Shown here piece by piece: positions 34,481-44,082 of a stretch of 46,560 nt of DNA; within the stretch, counting starts at the first letter, position 1; every line of letters starts with the position of its first letter. Source of the DNA: MESE01 sp036675035 (lineage in GTDB: Bacteria; Pseudomonadota; Gammaproteobacteria; Burkholderiales; Burkholderiaceae_D); contig JAKFFO010000228.1 in the NCBI GenBank assembly GCA_036675035.1, positions 1 through 46,560 on the forward strand. Direction: 5' to 3'. Under the pieces are notes generated by a model, which saw nothing but the letters and a program-made list of their open reading frames with translations, was not told the origin of the DNA and searched no databases. Position numbers and translations under genes: made by a program.

Positions 34481-35458
34481 TTATTCAGGTTGCAGGATTT
34501 CCTTGAACTTCCCATAGCTCATCAGCTTTTCATGACGTGTCGCGAGCAACTCCTTGGTTTTCATGCCGTGGAATTGGCGCAATGAATCGGCCAATGCGCG
34601 CTTCAGAAGGCCGGCCATCTGTTTCGGGTCGCGATGGGCGCCGCCAAGCGGTTCGTTGACGATCTTGTCGATCAGGTTCAGTGCTTTCAAACGGTGTGCG
34701 GTCAACCCCAGCGCATCTGCGGCATCGGAAGCACGCTCCGACGTTTTCCATAAAATGGAAGCGCAACCTTCAGGTGAAATCACAGAATAGGTCGCGTACT
34801 GCAGCATCAATACCGCGTCGCCTACCGCGATCGCGAGTGCGCCACCGGAACCGCCTTCGCCGATAATCGTCGCAATCAACGGCACCTTCAATTCCGCCAT
34901 CACATACAGGTTGTGCCCGATCGCCTCGGACTGGCCGCGCTCCTCCGCATCGATTCCGGGAAAAGCGCCCGGGGTATCGACGAAGGTAAAAATCGGCAGG
35001 CCGAATTTTTCCGCCAGCTTCATCAGTCGCATGGCCTTGCGATAGCCTTCCGGCTTCGGCATGCCGAAATTGCGCAGAGCGCGCTCTTTGGTATCGCGAC
35101 CTTTTTGATGACCGATCACCATGCATGCTTGTCCGTTAAATCGCGCCAGTCCACCGACAATCGACAGATCGTCCGCATAACTGCGATCTCCATGCAGCTC
35201 GTGAAAATCGGTAAAGATCTCGTTCACGTAATCCATCGTGTATGGGCGCTGCGGATGCCTCGCGATCTGCGACACTTGCCACGGCGTCAATTTTGCATAT
35301 ATATCCTTGGTCAATTGCTGGCTTTTTTTCGACAGGCGGTCGATTTCTTCCGAGATATCGACTGCCGAATCATCCTGCACAAAACGCAGTTCCTCGATTT
35401 TCGAATCGAGTTCTGCGATCGGCTGTTCAAAATTGAGAAATGTTATTTTTGTCACCAT
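34481..35458 (-). CDS. accA: Acetyl-CoA carboxylase carboxyltransferase subunit alpha AccA
   Basis: A 325-residue AccA of typical length. KITFLNFEQPIAELDSKIEE, the TPWQVSQIARHPQRPYTMDY region, KGRDTKERALRNFGMPKPEG and the oxyanion/crotonase signature IIGEGGSGGALAIAVGDAVL are all present. Role: with AccD it transfers carboxyl from biotin to acetyl-CoA, the committed step of fatty acid synthesis. Start ATG 35458 has ggaag upstream; GTG two codons later is an alternative. It lies between alkA and tilS in a same-strand operon. Confidence 0.96.
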   Translation of the reverse strand: MVTKITFLNFEQPIAELDSKIEELRFVQDDSAVDISEEIDRLSKKSQQLTKDIYAKLTPWQVSQIARHPQRPYTMDYVNEIFTDFHELHGDRSYADDLSIVGGLARFNGQACMVIGHQKGRDTKERALRNFGMPKPEGYRKAMRLMKLAEKFGLPIFTFVDTPGAFPGIDAEERGQSEAIGHNLYVMAELKVPLIATIIGEGGSGGALAIAVGDAVLMLQYATYSVISPEGCASILWKTSERASDAADALGLTAHRLKALNLIDKIVNEPLGGAHRDPKQMAGLLKRALADSLRQFHGMKTKELLATRHEKLMSYGKFKEILQPE

Positions 35459-35495
35459 AACTTCTTCCGTGTCAATGCAACGAATGTATAAGGGT

Positions 35496-36146
35496 TCAGT
35501 ATTCTACCGGCACCGGATCCAGGCTACGCCATAAATACCAGGTTGCAACCGTGCGCCACGGCTCCCAATTGGCCGCCACTTCCCTCGCGTCGCTGCGGGA
35601 AACAGGCTCTCCGGAAAAATAATTGACGCTGATGCCTTTCATGAGTCCCAGGTCGTCCAAAGGAAATATATTAGGACGAAGCAGATTAAATATCAAAAAC
35701 ATTTCCGCGGTCCAACGGCCTATCCCTCGAATCTGGATCAGTTCGGCAATGATGTCTTCGTCTTCCATTTCTGCCCACTTGTCCGCGTGTACACGTCGGG
35801 CCTTGAAATGTTCGGCCAGATCGATCACATACTCTGCCTTGCGCTTCGACAGCCCGCAGGCTGCGAGTTTTTCATTGCCGGCTTTCAGGATTTGCAGCGG
35901 GGTGCACTTGGGACAGACCAGCAATACCTTTTGCCAGACCGATTCGGCGGCCTTGACCGAAATCTGCTGGCCGACGATGGAGCGCGCAAGAGTGGTGAAC
36001 GCCTCGCCGCGTCCAATCAGGTGCAAATCCCCGAACTGCGGAATCAGTTTGCGCATGATACGGTCGCGTTTCATCAGTTCGCTTTTCGCATCCTCCCAAT
36101 AGGAAGGGACGCATACCGGCATCTTGATCTTTACCGCAGTAACCAT
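35496..36146 (-). CDS. DNA-3-methyladenine glycosylase II (AlkA/HhH-GPD family)
   Basis: A 216-residue base-excision glycosylase. The helix-hairpin-helix is LIQIRGIGRWTAEMFLIF, followed by the catalytic Asp in the FPLDDLGLMKG loop. The N-terminal half has TTLARSIVGQQISVKAAESV, typical of the family. It lacks the extra N-terminal domain of enterobacterial AlkA, as do many beta-proteobacterial homologues. Role: removes alkylated purines. ATG 36146 lies five bases after the cysS stop, with ggaggg inside the cysS end, suggesting translational coupling. Confidence 0.9.
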   Translation of the reverse strand: MVTAVKIKMPVCVPSYWEDAKSELMKRDRIMRKLIPQFGDLHLIGRGEAFTTLARSIVGQQISVKAAESVWQKVLLVCPKCTPLQILKAGNEKLAACGLSKRKAEYVIDLAEHFKARRVHADKWAEMEDEDIIAELIQIRGIGRWTAEMFLIFNLLRPNIFPLDDLGLMKGISVNYFSGEPVSRSDAREVAANWEPWRTVATWYLWRSLDPVPVEY

Positions 36147-36151
36147 ACGGC

Positions 36152-37546
36152 TTACGCCCTCCGCCACTCTGTTATGCCACCTGGCCTGTCTTCGAGAATA
36201 ATGCCTTGGTCGAGCAATGCATTGCGAATGCGGTCAGCCTCGGCAAAATTCCTGTTCTTCTTCGCGACAGTCCTGTCCTGGATCATGGCATCGATCAAGT
36301 CGTTGGTCAGGCCACCGCTTTCGTCTGCCGGTCCGGCGTGCAGAAATGCCAGCGGCTCTCTTTGCAGCAACCCGATGATGCCGGCAAGGGATTTCATTTG
36401 CCGCGCCAGCATCGGTGATTTCGTTTTATTGATCTCATTGGCCAGGTCAAACAACACCGCAATGGCGATCGGCGTGTTGAAATCATCGTTCATCGCTTCC
36501 GAAAAACGCACTGCATGCGGTTCTGTCAGATCCAGCGGCTGAGTGTCCGGTACCGTATCTTTCAGCGCGGTATAAAGGCGTGTGAGCGCACCTTTCGCAT
36601 CATCCAGATGCGCGTCCGAATAATTCAGCGGGCTGCGATAGTGTGCACGGAGAATGAAAAACCGCACCACTTCCGCGTCGTACGATTGCAATACTTCACG
36701 AATTGTAAAAAAATTGCCGAGCGATTTAGACATCTTTTCATCGTCGACGCGAATGAAACCATTGTGCATCCAATAGTTGACAAAAGGATGCTGGTGCGCG
36801 CCTTCCGATTGCGCTATTTCATTCTCGTGGTGCGGAAACTGCAGGTCCGCGCCGCCGCCATGAATATCGAACTGTTCGCCCAGCAGCTCGCATGCCATTG
36901 CCGAACATTCTATATGCCAGCCGGGGCGGCCTTGCCCCCATCGCGAATCCCATTTGGCCTGATCCGGCTCGGTAGCTTTGGCAGCCTTCCACAAGACAAA
37001 GTCCAGCGGATCGCGCTTGCCGCCACTGACGTCTACCCGTTCGCCGGCGCGCAGATCGTCCAGCGACTTACCCGAAAGCTTCCCGTAACCGGCAAAATCA
37101 CGCACCGAAAAATTCACATCGCCGTCCACGGCTTTGTATGCAAGGCCTTTCTTTTCCAGCACCTCGATCAGTCCCAGCATTTGCGGCACATACTCCGTGG
37201 CGCGCGGCTCATGATCCGGCTTCTCGACACCGAGCGCTCCGGCATCCTGATCCATTGCGGTAATGAAGCGCTGCGTCAGTTGCGATATCGTCTCGCCGTT
37301 TTCGACAGCACGCTTGATGATCTTGTCATCGATGTCGGTGATGTTGCGCACATAAGTCACATCGAAACCGGAAGCGCGAAGCCAGCGCTGCACCATGTCG
37401 AATACCACCATCACGCGCGCATGGCCGAGGTGGCAATAGTCATAGACTGTCATCCCGCATACATACATGCGGACTTTACCGGGATGCATCGGAGTAAAAG
37501 GCTGCTTGTCACGCGCAAGCGTATTGTAGATTTTCAGGGCACTCAT
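36152..37546 (-). CDS. cysS: Cysteinyl-tRNA synthetase CysS
   Basis: A 464-residue class I synthetase of normal length. Zinc-binding Cys lies in YVCGMTVYDYCHLGHARVMV, which also holds the HIGH-type HLGH. WHIECSAMACELLG and HGGGADLQFPHHENEIAQSE contribute zinc and active-site residues, and the KMSKS loop is KMSKSLGNFF. The C-terminal anticodon-binding helices end with ILEDRPGGITEWRR. It heads the minus-strand cluster cysS-alkA-accA-tilS-lysC, an order I recall from Burkholderiales. Confidence 0.97.
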   Translation of the reverse strand: MSALKIYNTLARDKQPFTPMHPGKVRMYVCGMTVYDYCHLGHARVMVVFDMVQRWLRASGFDVTYVRNITDIDDKIIKRAVENGETISQLTQRFITAMDQDAGALGVEKPDHEPRATEYVPQMLGLIEVLEKKGLAYKAVDGDVNFSVRDFAGYGKLSGKSLDDLRAGERVDVSGGKRDPLDFVLWKAAKATEPDQAKWDSRWGQGRPGWHIECSAMACELLGEQFDIHGGGADLQFPHHENEIAQSEGAHQHPFVNYWMHNGFIRVDDEKMSKSLGNFFTIREVLQSYDAEVVRFFILRAHYRSPLNYSDAHLDDAKGALTRLYTALKDTVPDTQPLDLTEPHAVRFSEAMNDDFNTPIAIAVLFDLANEINKTKSPMLARQMKSLAGIIGLLQREPLAFLHAGPADESGGLTNDLIDAMIQDRTVAKKNRNFAEADRIRNALLDQGIILEDRPGGITEWRRA

Positions 37547-37915
37547 GGGTGATTTTCCGTTCCGGCAAAGATGTTGTCGCGTAATCTTCTACTTCGATAC
37601 ACAAGACTCGCTGCTCAAGTTGTGCATCTGACGCGACAGGGTCGCCGAAAACCTTTTGTAATGCGTATTTTGATAAAATGCTTGTTTTTGCGGCAGTATA
37701 GCATCGATGAAAACGCGAATCTGCGGGTGTTGCCATGAATATTGCATGCGAAGTATCCGCATGCCGCAAAGTAAATGAATACTGCCTCTTTAAGACAACT
37801 TTGACGGCTCCCAACAATCGTGCCGATGCCGGAACGCAAATTGCACGAATACAGAATCCAGAATTTCGAGGCAGTCCGGTTTTCATCTTGAATCATTTGT
37901 AAACAAGGAAACACA
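37547..37915. other. Divergent intergenic region between cysS and the periplasmic cyclophilin gene
   Basis: 369 bp that must hold promoters for both directions. A -10-like TATACT toward cysS lies at 37695-37700 (minus strand) without a matching -35. Frames on the minus strand here encode nothing recognisable and are treated as chance. Confidence 0.45.
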
Positions 37916-38482
37916 ATGCCCGCTTCACGACGCTATTTCTTAAGCTTGCTTGCCGCACTTTCGTTCTCCGCCGCGCTTCAATCCGTTCATGCTGCCGATG
38001 CACCCAAGGTTTCGTTGAAGACCAGCATGGGTGAAATCGTGCTTGAGCTGTATCCTGAAAAGGCACCGAAGAGCGTGGAAAACTTTCTTCAGTACGTCAA
38101 GAGCGGACATTACAAGGGGACGATTTTTCATCGCGTAATCGATGGCTTCATGATTCAAGGCGGCGGGTATGGCAAAGACATGGCCCAAAAACCTACACGG
38201 GATCCGATAGAAAACGAGGCGAAAAACGGCCTCAGGAATGAAAAATATACCGTGGCGATGGCACGTACATCGGACCCCCATTCAGCTTCATCGCAATTCT
38301 TTATCAACGTCAAGGACAATAGCTTTCTCGATTACCCCGGACAGGACGGATGGGGTTACGCAGTGTTCGGGAAAGTCATCAAGGGCATGAACGTTGTCGA
38401 CAAGATCAAGGCGGTTCAGACCGGTCCCGGCGATGTTCCGAACAAACCGATCGTCATCGAATCGGCATCCGTCGTCAAATAA
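37916..38482 (+). CDS. Periplasmic peptidyl-prolyl isomerase, cyclophilin type
   Basis: A 188-residue cyclophilin with an N-terminal signal peptide (RRYFLSLLAALSFSAALQSV, predicted cut after VHA). Core motifs FHRVIDGFMIQGGGY, SASSQFFINVKDNSFLDYPG and WGYAVFGKVIKGMNVVDKI are intact. It corresponds to PpiA-type periplasmic enzymes assisting folding of exported proteins. It is followed 46 bp later by its cytoplasmic paralogue. Confidence 0.92.
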   Translation: MPASRRYFLSLLAALSFSAALQSVHAADAPKVSLKTSMGEIVLELYPEKAPKSVENFLQYVKSGHYKGTIFHRVIDGFMIQGGGYGKDMAQKPTRDPIENEAKNGLRNEKYTVAMARTSDPHSASSQFFINVKDNSFLDYPGQDGWGYAVFGKVIKGMNVVDKIKAVQTGPGDVPNKPIVIESASVVK

Positions 38483-38528
38483 CCTATGTCCGGCATGCCG
38501 GACATTCAAACCTGTATAGAGGATTTCT

Positions 38529-39017
38529 ATGGCTGTTACCCTGACCACCAACCACGGCAAAATCAAACTCGAACTCGACGCAGAAAAAGCGCCGAAGACG
38601 GTTGAAAATTTTCTTGCTTATGTTCGCGCCGGTCACTACGACGGTACGATCTTTCATCGAGTGATCGACGGATTCATGATTCAGGGAGGGGGTTTCGAAC
38701 CTGGCATGAAACAAAAACCAACCAACGATCCGGTTGAGAACGAAGCCAAGAACGGCCTGAAGAACGAGCCGTACACGGTTGCGATGGCCCGCACCTCGGA
38801 TCCACACTCCGCGTCGGCACAGTTCTTCATCAATACTAACAACAATAATTTTCTCGATTTTCCGGGGCAGGATGGTTGGGGTTACTGCGTATTCGGGAAA
38901 GTAGTCGACGGCACCGATGTCGTGGACAAGATCAAGTCGGTCAAAACCACTCGCAGCGGTATGTTTTCGGATGTGCCAGTCGATAATATCGTGATCGAAA
39001 AGGCAGAGCTGGCATAG
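38529..39017 (+). CDS. ppiB: Cytoplasmic peptidyl-prolyl isomerase PpiB
   Basis: A 162-residue cyclophilin without signal peptide. FHRVIDGFMIQGGGFEPGMK, ARTSDPHSASAQFFINTNNN and WGYCVFGKVVDGTDVVDKIK are the catalytic and binding segments. gagga lies seven bases before the ATG. The strong similarity to the gene just upstream points to tandem duplication with one copy gaining or losing the export signal. Confidence 0.95.
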   Translation: MAVTLTTNHGKIKLELDAEKAPKTVENFLAYVRAGHYDGTIFHRVIDGFMIQGGGFEPGMKQKPTNDPVENEAKNGLKNEPYTVAMARTSDPHSASAQFFINTNNNNFLDFPGQDGWGYCVFGKVVDGTDVVDKIKSVKTTRSGMFSDVPVDNIVIEKAELA

Positions 39018-39042
39018 TCGGTAGCCCGTGCCGATCCGCACC

Positions 39043-39852
39043 ATGCACAATCAGATTTCAGCGGAGAGCATCGATTTGTCAGTACAGCAAACCGTACCGC
39101 TGGCGATTTTTGTTTCGGATCTGCATCTGAACGAGGCGCTGCCGAAAACATCGCAGGCTTTTTTTGCATTCCTGCAGGATCACGCGGTGCGGGCAAAACA
39201 ATTGTTTTTGCTCGGAGACCTGTTTGAATACTGGCCAGGCGACGACGACCTCGCGTCACCGCTTAACCGGCTCGTGGCAGAAGCGCTACGCAAGGTCAGC
39301 GATGCCGGCGTTGCATTGTTCTGGATGCCAGGCAATCGCGACTTCCTGATTGGCGATGGCTTCGCACATGCAACCGGCGCAACGCAATTGCCGGACCCAT
39401 TCGTTGCGGACATCGGCCGGCAGCGGATCGCGCTTAGTCACGGCGATGCGCAATGCACTGACGACGCGGCATACATGGTATTCCGTCGCCAGGTCAGAGA
39501 TCCGCACTGGCAACAGCAGTTTCTTGCGCAACCGCTGTTACAGCGAAAAAAAATCATCGAAGGCATGCGCATCGAGAGTCGCGAAGCCCAACGCGACAAG
39601 CCGTCCGAAATCATGGATGTGAACGCGGATGCAATCGCATCGCTTTTCGACACGACCGCAACATCGCTGATGATTCACGGCCATACCCATCGGCCTGCGC
39701 GGCATGAGTGTCGTAACGCCGGCGAAAACCGGGTTCGTTATGTGCTGCCTGACTGGGATTGCGATGTCGAGCCGGAACGGGGTGGCTGGTTATCTGTTTA
39801 TGCCGACGGCGCCATAAAACGATTCGACGTTCACGGAACCGAGATCAACTGA
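39043..39852 (+). CDS. lpxH: UDP-2,3-diacylglucosamine hydrolase LpxH
   Basis: A calcineurin-like phosphoesterase of 269 residues from ATG 39043. Metal motifs are IFVSDLHLNE, LLGDLFEYWPGDDD, MPGNRDFLIG, LSHGDAQCTDD and MIHGHTHRPARH, the full LpxH set. Role: hydrolyses UDP-2,3-diacylglucosamine to lipid X in lipid A synthesis at the inner membrane. The start is uncertain: GTG 39028 is longer, while TTG 39076 has a good ggagag site about eight bases upstream and begins closer to the conserved core. It lies directly behind ppiB. Confidence 0.92.
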   Translation: MHNQISAESIDLSVQQTVPLAIFVSDLHLNEALPKTSQAFFAFLQDHAVRAKQLFLLGDLFEYWPGDDDLASPLNRLVAEALRKVSDAGVALFWMPGNRDFLIGDGFAHATGATQLPDPFVADIGRQRIALSHGDAQCTDDAAYMVFRRQVRDPHWQQQFLAQPLLQRKKIIEGMRIESREAQRDKPSEIMDVNADAIASLFDTTATSLMIHGHTHRPARHECRNAGENRVRYVLPDWDCDVEPERGGWLSVYADGAIKRFDVHGTEIN

Positions 39853-39888
39853 GAAAATCAGGAATCCACCGGCCTGGCGGCGCAAACG

Positions 39889-40635
39889 TTATTCGACCAG
39901 CTTGTTCAACTGCTCGGGATCGAAGCTGTCCAGATCGGGCAAAGTCTCGCAGATAATGCCCGCGCACTTCAATGCCTCGATAATCTTTACGATCTGATGT
40001 TCTTGTGTCGCCGCGTTGTCAATCAGGCCGTGCAGCGCCTTCGACAACGGATCATCGCCATTCGGCGTGATTCCATAGGCGGAAAACATGCGCGCAGCCG
40101 CCTCTTCACGGAAATTATCGGCTTCCTTCTGGATAATGCGTGCGGGAATACCGACAGCGGTTGCTCCGGCCGGCACCGCCTTGATCACCACCGCGTTCGA
40201 GCCAATCTTGGCGCCTTCACCGACGGTGAAACCGCCCAGCACCTTGGCACCGGCACTGACGATGACGCCACGCTCCAGCGTCGGATGGCGCTTGGCTCTG
40301 TTCAGCGACGTGCCGCCCAGCGTGACCCCTTGATATATCGTGCAGTCGTCGCCAACCTCGGCGGTTTCACCGATTACCACGCCATACCCGTGGTCAATAA
40401 ACACGCGCCTGCCGATGGTCGCTCCCGGATGGATTTCAATACCGGTCAGTCCACGTCCGATGTGGGAAATAAAACGTCCCAGCCATTTCATTCCGCGCAG
40501 CCACCACCAGCGTGCCCACCGGTGAATGACAATCGCATGCAAGCCCGGATAACAGGTCAGAACCTCCCACGCCGAACGAGCAGCCGGGTCACGGTCCATG
40601 ATGTTGGCGATATCTTCGCGAAGGCGGTTAAACAT
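39889..40635 (-). CDS. cysE: Serine O-acetyltransferase CysE
   Basis: A 248-residue hexapeptide-repeat acetyltransferase. The helical N-terminus (MFNRLREDIANIMDRDPAAR) is of the short type. The left-handed helix contains IEIHPGATIGRRVFIDHGYG, VVIGETAEVGDDCTIYQGVT and LGGTSLNRAKRHPTLERGV, which carry the active-site His and Asp. Role: makes O-acetylserine for cysteine synthesis; the C-terminal tail is the usual place for cysteine feedback and synthase binding, though this tail is longer and not the classic Ile end. Confidence 0.93.
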   Translation of the reverse strand: MFNRLREDIANIMDRDPAARSAWEVLTCYPGLHAIVIHRWARWWWLRGMKWLGRFISHIGRGLTGIEIHPGATIGRRVFIDHGYGVVIGETAEVGDDCTIYQGVTLGGTSLNRAKRHPTLERGVIVSAGAKVLGGFTVGEGAKIGSNAVVIKAVPAGATAVGIPARIIQKEADNFREEAAARMFSAYGITPNGDDPLSKALHGLIDNAATQEHQIVKIIEALKCAGIICETLPDLDSFDPEQLNKLVE

Positions 40636-40759
40636 GGGATCGACAATTAATTGCTTGGAGGTGCAATGTTAGCCTGTTCGGAAAAGCTTTGCTCGCAGAA
40701 AGGCATTTCACGAACAGGCGCGGAAGAAAGGCAAATATCCTTTCCGCTGCATCAGAGGT

Positions 40760-41500
40760 TCAGGTTTTCGCCATCCGTTGCCGGCGCGCCTCGTAGAGAG
40801 AAATTCCGGATGCAACCGACACATTCAGGCTTTCCACCGACCCCAGCATCGGCACGCTTACCAGCATGTCACAGGTCTCGCGCGTCAGGCGGCGCATGCC
40901 TTCGCCTTCCGATCCCATCACAAGCGCTGCAGCGCCCGAAAAATCGGCTTCATACAATCCCTTTTCAGCATCTTCGGTGGTGCCGATCAGCCAGATGTCG
41001 CGCTCCTTGAGCTCGCGCATGGTACGAGCCAGATTGGTGACTGTAATATAGGGAACGGTCTCGGCGGCACCGCTGGCCACCTTCGCGGCAGTCGCATTCA
41101 AGCCTACCGCGCGGTCCTTGGGCGCAATCACCGCATGCGCGCCTGCGCCATCGGCCACCCGCAGGCAGGCGCCGAGATTGTGCGGATCGGTGATGCCATC
41201 GAGTATCAACAACAATGGAGGACCATCGATTGCATCAAGCAGTTCATCCAGGTTTCGCGCCAGCGACAGTTCGCCTGCTTTTGCAACAACACCTTGGTGG
41301 CGCCGCGTGCCTACAATGCTGTTTAGACGCTGGTCATCGGCCTGAATGATGCGAACGTTGGCTGCGTGCGCGGCACGTATCAACTCCTGCATGCGGCGAT
41401 CGTGGCGGGCCGCATCGATATAGATTTCCTCGACCGACGATGCCTCGTGGCGCAAGCGCGCAGTAACGGCGTGAAAGCCGAAAATCATTTTGCTTTTCAT
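40760..41500 (-). CDS. rlmB: 23S rRNA 2'-O-methyltransferase RlmB
   Basis: A 246-residue SPOUT (TrmH-type) methyltransferase. The N-terminal substrate-binding domain opens MIFGFHAVTARLRHEASSVE. The knotted SAM-binding domain has ILDGITDPHNLGACLRVADG, LVMGSEGEGMRRLTRETCD and VSVPMLGSVESLNVSVASGI. Role: methylates G2251 (E. coli numbering) of 23S rRNA. It starts two bases after the rnr stop, so the two are coupled. Confidence 0.95.
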   Translation of the reverse strand: MKSKMIFGFHAVTARLRHEASSVEEIYIDAARHDRRMQELIRAAHAANVRIIQADDQRLNSIVGTRRHQGVVAKAGELSLARNLDELLDAIDGPPLLLILDGITDPHNLGACLRVADGAGAHAVIAPKDRAVGLNATAAKVASGAAETVPYITVTNLARTMRELKERDIWLIGTTEDAEKGLYEADFSGAAALVMGSEGEGMRRLTRETCDMLVSVPMLGSVESLNVSVASGISLYEARRQRMAKT

Positions 41501-41502
41501 TG

Positions 41503-43932
41503 TTATCGTTTCTTTTTCGCTGATTTTGTCTGCGCTTTGACGGGCCGCGGCTTCTCCGAGGATACGGCTGAACGGGAGCGTTTTGCCTTGGCGGGCCTCG
41601 CCGGCGCGGCGGCTTTTGAGCCGGAATCCGATTTTTTCTTTTTATCGCGACTTGATTTTTCCGAATCGGCGCGGCGCGCCTCGTTTTTCAGCAAGGTCTT
41701 GATACCGGGCTCGCTCACCAGCCTTAAATCGATCTTGCGTGCGTCCAGATCGACGCGGCTGACCTGCACGGTCACACGATCTGTCAATTGATACCGAATT
41801 CCGGTGCGTTCGCCACGTAATTCATGGCGCGCGTCGTCGTATTGAAAATAATCGGCACCGAGCTCGGTGACATGCACCATGCCTTCTATGAACAATGTAT
41901 CGAGCTGAACAAAAATGCCGAACGTCGCGACACCCGAGATGGTACCGGTAAACTCCTCGCCAAGCTTGTCGCGGATGAAGTAACACTTCAGCCATGCCTC
42001 GACATCGCGCGACGCTTCATCTGCCCGGCGCTCATTGGCAGAACAATGAATACCGAGTGCTTCCCATATGGCGAGTTCGCCTTCGTGTTTTTTCTTTCCC
42101 TTGGCCTTGTCTTCCGCTTGCATTTTACGTGCAGCGGGCGATAGCATCGTATTCAAAACGCTGGTATCGATGGTCTTAGGGTTATAGCGTTTGCCCTGCA
42201 AAATCGCCTTGATCGCGCGGTGCGTCAGCAGATCCGGATAGCGACGAATCGGACTGGTGAAATGCGCGTAGGCTTCGTAAGACAAACCGAAGTGCCCGAT
42301 ATTGTCGGGACTGTAGACGGCTTGCTGCATCGAACGCAACAGCATTGTCTGCAGCAGCAGCGCATCCGGCCGCGCCTTGATCTTGGGCAGCAATTCCGCA
42401 TAATCGGATGCAGAAGGTTTATCGCCGCCGCCCAAATGCAATCCCACCTGCTTCAGGAAGGTCCGGAGTTGAGTGAGCTTTTCCTTGGTCGGGCCGGCAT
42501 GCACGCGGTACACGCCGGGATGCTTGTGGCGTTCCAGCAAATCCGCCGCACAGACGTTGGCAGCGAGCATGCATTCTTCAATCAACCGGTGCGCATCATT
42601 CCGGGTACGCGGCAGAATCTGTTCAATCTTGCCGGCCGCATTGCATACGATGTACGTCTCCGTCGTTTCAAAGTCGATTGCACCGCGCGCGTGACGCGCC
42701 TGCAATAGCGCCTGAAACAAGTCGTACAGGTGCAGCAGGTGTGGCACCAGCGCCGGCCTCTTGGCTGCTTCCGTGCCTTTGGTATTGCCCAGTATGGCGG
42801 CCACTTCGGTATAGGTGAGGCGTGCCGCCGAATGGATCACGGCAGGATAGAACTGGTAAGCCTTGATTTCACCTTTGGCGGTAATGACCGCATCGCACAC
42901 CAGGGTCAGACGATCCACTGCCGGGTTCAACGAACAAAGCCCGTTGGATAGCTTCTCGGGCAGCATCGGGATTACGCGGCGCGGAAAATACACGGAGGTG
43001 CTGCGTTCCAATGCATCCACATCAATTGCATCGCCGGGCCTGACGTAGTGGCTGACATCGGCGATCGCGACGATCAGCCTGAAGCCGTTGCTGCGGCCGA
43101 TCTTGATCGGCTCGCAATACACCGCATCGTCGAAGTCACGCGCATCTTCGCCGTCGATCGTTACGAGCGGCACGTCGCGCAGATCGACTCGCTCGGCCAG
43201 ATCGACCGCGCGCACTTCTCCGGGCAATTTGGCAGAGAGCTTTTTCGCTGCTTCGGAAAACTCGTGCGGTACGCCATACTTGCGCACCGCGATCTCGATC
43301 TCCATGCCGGGGTCGTCGATGTCGCCCAGTATCTCGGCGATCTTTCCGACCGGCTGGGTGTAGCGCGACGGCTGCTCGGTCAGTTCGACGCTGACGACTT
43401 GTCCCGATTTTGCCTTTCCCGGCGACCCGGCCAGCAAGATGTCCTGGCCGATGCGCTTGTCTTCCGGAACGATGATCCACACGCCGTTCTCGTTAAGCAA
43501 GCGGCCGATCACGTGAGAATTGGCACGCGCGACAACTTCCACGATCGTGCCTTCCGGGCGCCCACGGCGGTCGGTGCCCACCAGTCGAGCCTGCACGCGA
43601 TCGCCGTGCAAAACTTTTTGCATTTCTTTTTCGGGCAGGAAAACATCGTCGCTGCCATCGTCGGGAACCAGAAATCCGTAGCCGTCGCGATGGCTGCTGA
43701 CGCGCCCCTCGATAAAATTGGGAAGATTCGTCAGTTGATATTGGCCTGAGCGATTCGGCTTGATCTGGCCGTCGCGTTCCATCGCATTGAGCCGGCGCGT
43801 CAGGCCGTCAAGCTCATCGGACTCGACGCCAAGCGCCAACGCGAGAGAGTCAATGCCCTTCGGCTCGGCCGCAGTTCGCAATAGACCGAGAATTTCCTCG
43901 CGGCTAGGAATGGTGTAGGGAAATTGGCTCAA
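41503..43932 (-). CDS. rnr: Ribonuclease R
   Basis: An 809-residue RNB-family 3'-5' exonuclease. The order is an N-terminal helix-turn-helix-like domain (IPSREEILGLL), cold-shock domains (about residues 65-230), the RNB catalytic domain with DGEDARDFDDAVYCEP and ADVSHYVRPGDAIDVDALER, an S1 domain (about 620-710) and a long Lys/Ser/Ala-rich tail. The start is TTG at 43932, which matches the family N-terminus; no upstream ATG is available. Role: degrades structured RNA and helps ribosome quality control. It is divergent from tRNA-Leu and leads rlmB. Confidence 0.95.
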   Translation of the reverse strand: MSQFPYTIPSREEILGLLRTAAEPKGIDSLALALGVESDELDGLTRRLNAMERDGQIKPNRSGQYQLTNLPNFIEGRVSSHRDGYGFLVPDDGSDDVFLPEKEMQKVLHGDRVQARLVGTDRRGRPEGTIVEVVARANSHVIGRLLNENGVWIIVPEDKRIGQDILLAGSPGKAKSGQVVSVELTEQPSRYTQPVGKIAEILGDIDDPGMEIEIAVRKYGVPHEFSEAAKKLSAKLPGEVRAVDLAERVDLRDVPLVTIDGEDARDFDDAVYCEPIKIGRSNGFRLIVAIADVSHYVRPGDAIDVDALERSTSVYFPRRVIPMLPEKLSNGLCSLNPAVDRLTLVCDAVITAKGEIKAYQFYPAVIHSAARLTYTEVAAILGNTKGTEAAKRPALVPHLLHLYDLFQALLQARHARGAIDFETTETYIVCNAAGKIEQILPRTRNDAHRLIEECMLAANVCAADLLERHKHPGVYRVHAGPTKEKLTQLRTFLKQVGLHLGGGDKPSASDYAELLPKIKARPDALLLQTMLLRSMQQAVYSPDNIGHFGLSYEAYAHFTSPIRRYPDLLTHRAIKAILQGKRYNPKTIDTSVLNTMLSPAARKMQAEDKAKGKKKHEGELAIWEALGIHCSANERRADEASRDVEAWLKCYFIRDKLGEEFTGTISGVATFGIFVQLDTLFIEGMVHVTELGADYFQYDDARHELRGERTGIRYQLTDRVTVQVSRVDLDARKIDLRLVSEPGIKTLLKNEARRADSEKSSRDKKKKSDSGSKAAAPARPAKAKRSRSAVSSEKPRPVKAQTKSAKKKR

Positions 43933-44038
43933 ATGGGTGTTTCGTATAAGGTTAATCGGTATGCTGGTTAGTGTATCGGAGCTGGGTAAAGTTTGCCGAA
44001 AACACTACGTTTAAGTTCAATTCATTCACAGCAGTGAA

Positions 44039-44066
44039 TTGACTTCCAAGCGTTTTAAGCTATAAT
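44039..44066 (+). promoter_or_regulatory. Strong promoter of tRNA-Leu
   Basis: TTGACT (44039-44044) and a perfect TATAAT (44061-44066) are 16 bp apart. The expected start is about ten bases before the tRNA 5' end at 44083. Confidence 0.85.
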
Positions 44067-44082
44067 CGCTGTCTTTCGTAAT

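Noticed and set aside
37615..37914. 99-codon minus-strand frame between cysS and the cyclophilin gene
   Set aside because: Composition is atypical, it fills a divergent promoter region and shows no recognisable family or ribosome-binding site.
40651..41010. Plus-strand frame with a good ggaggt site near cysE
   Set aside because: It runs mostly antisense to rlmB, has an arginine/proline-rich composition typical of shadow frames and resembles nothing; the ribosome-binding site is probably accidental.
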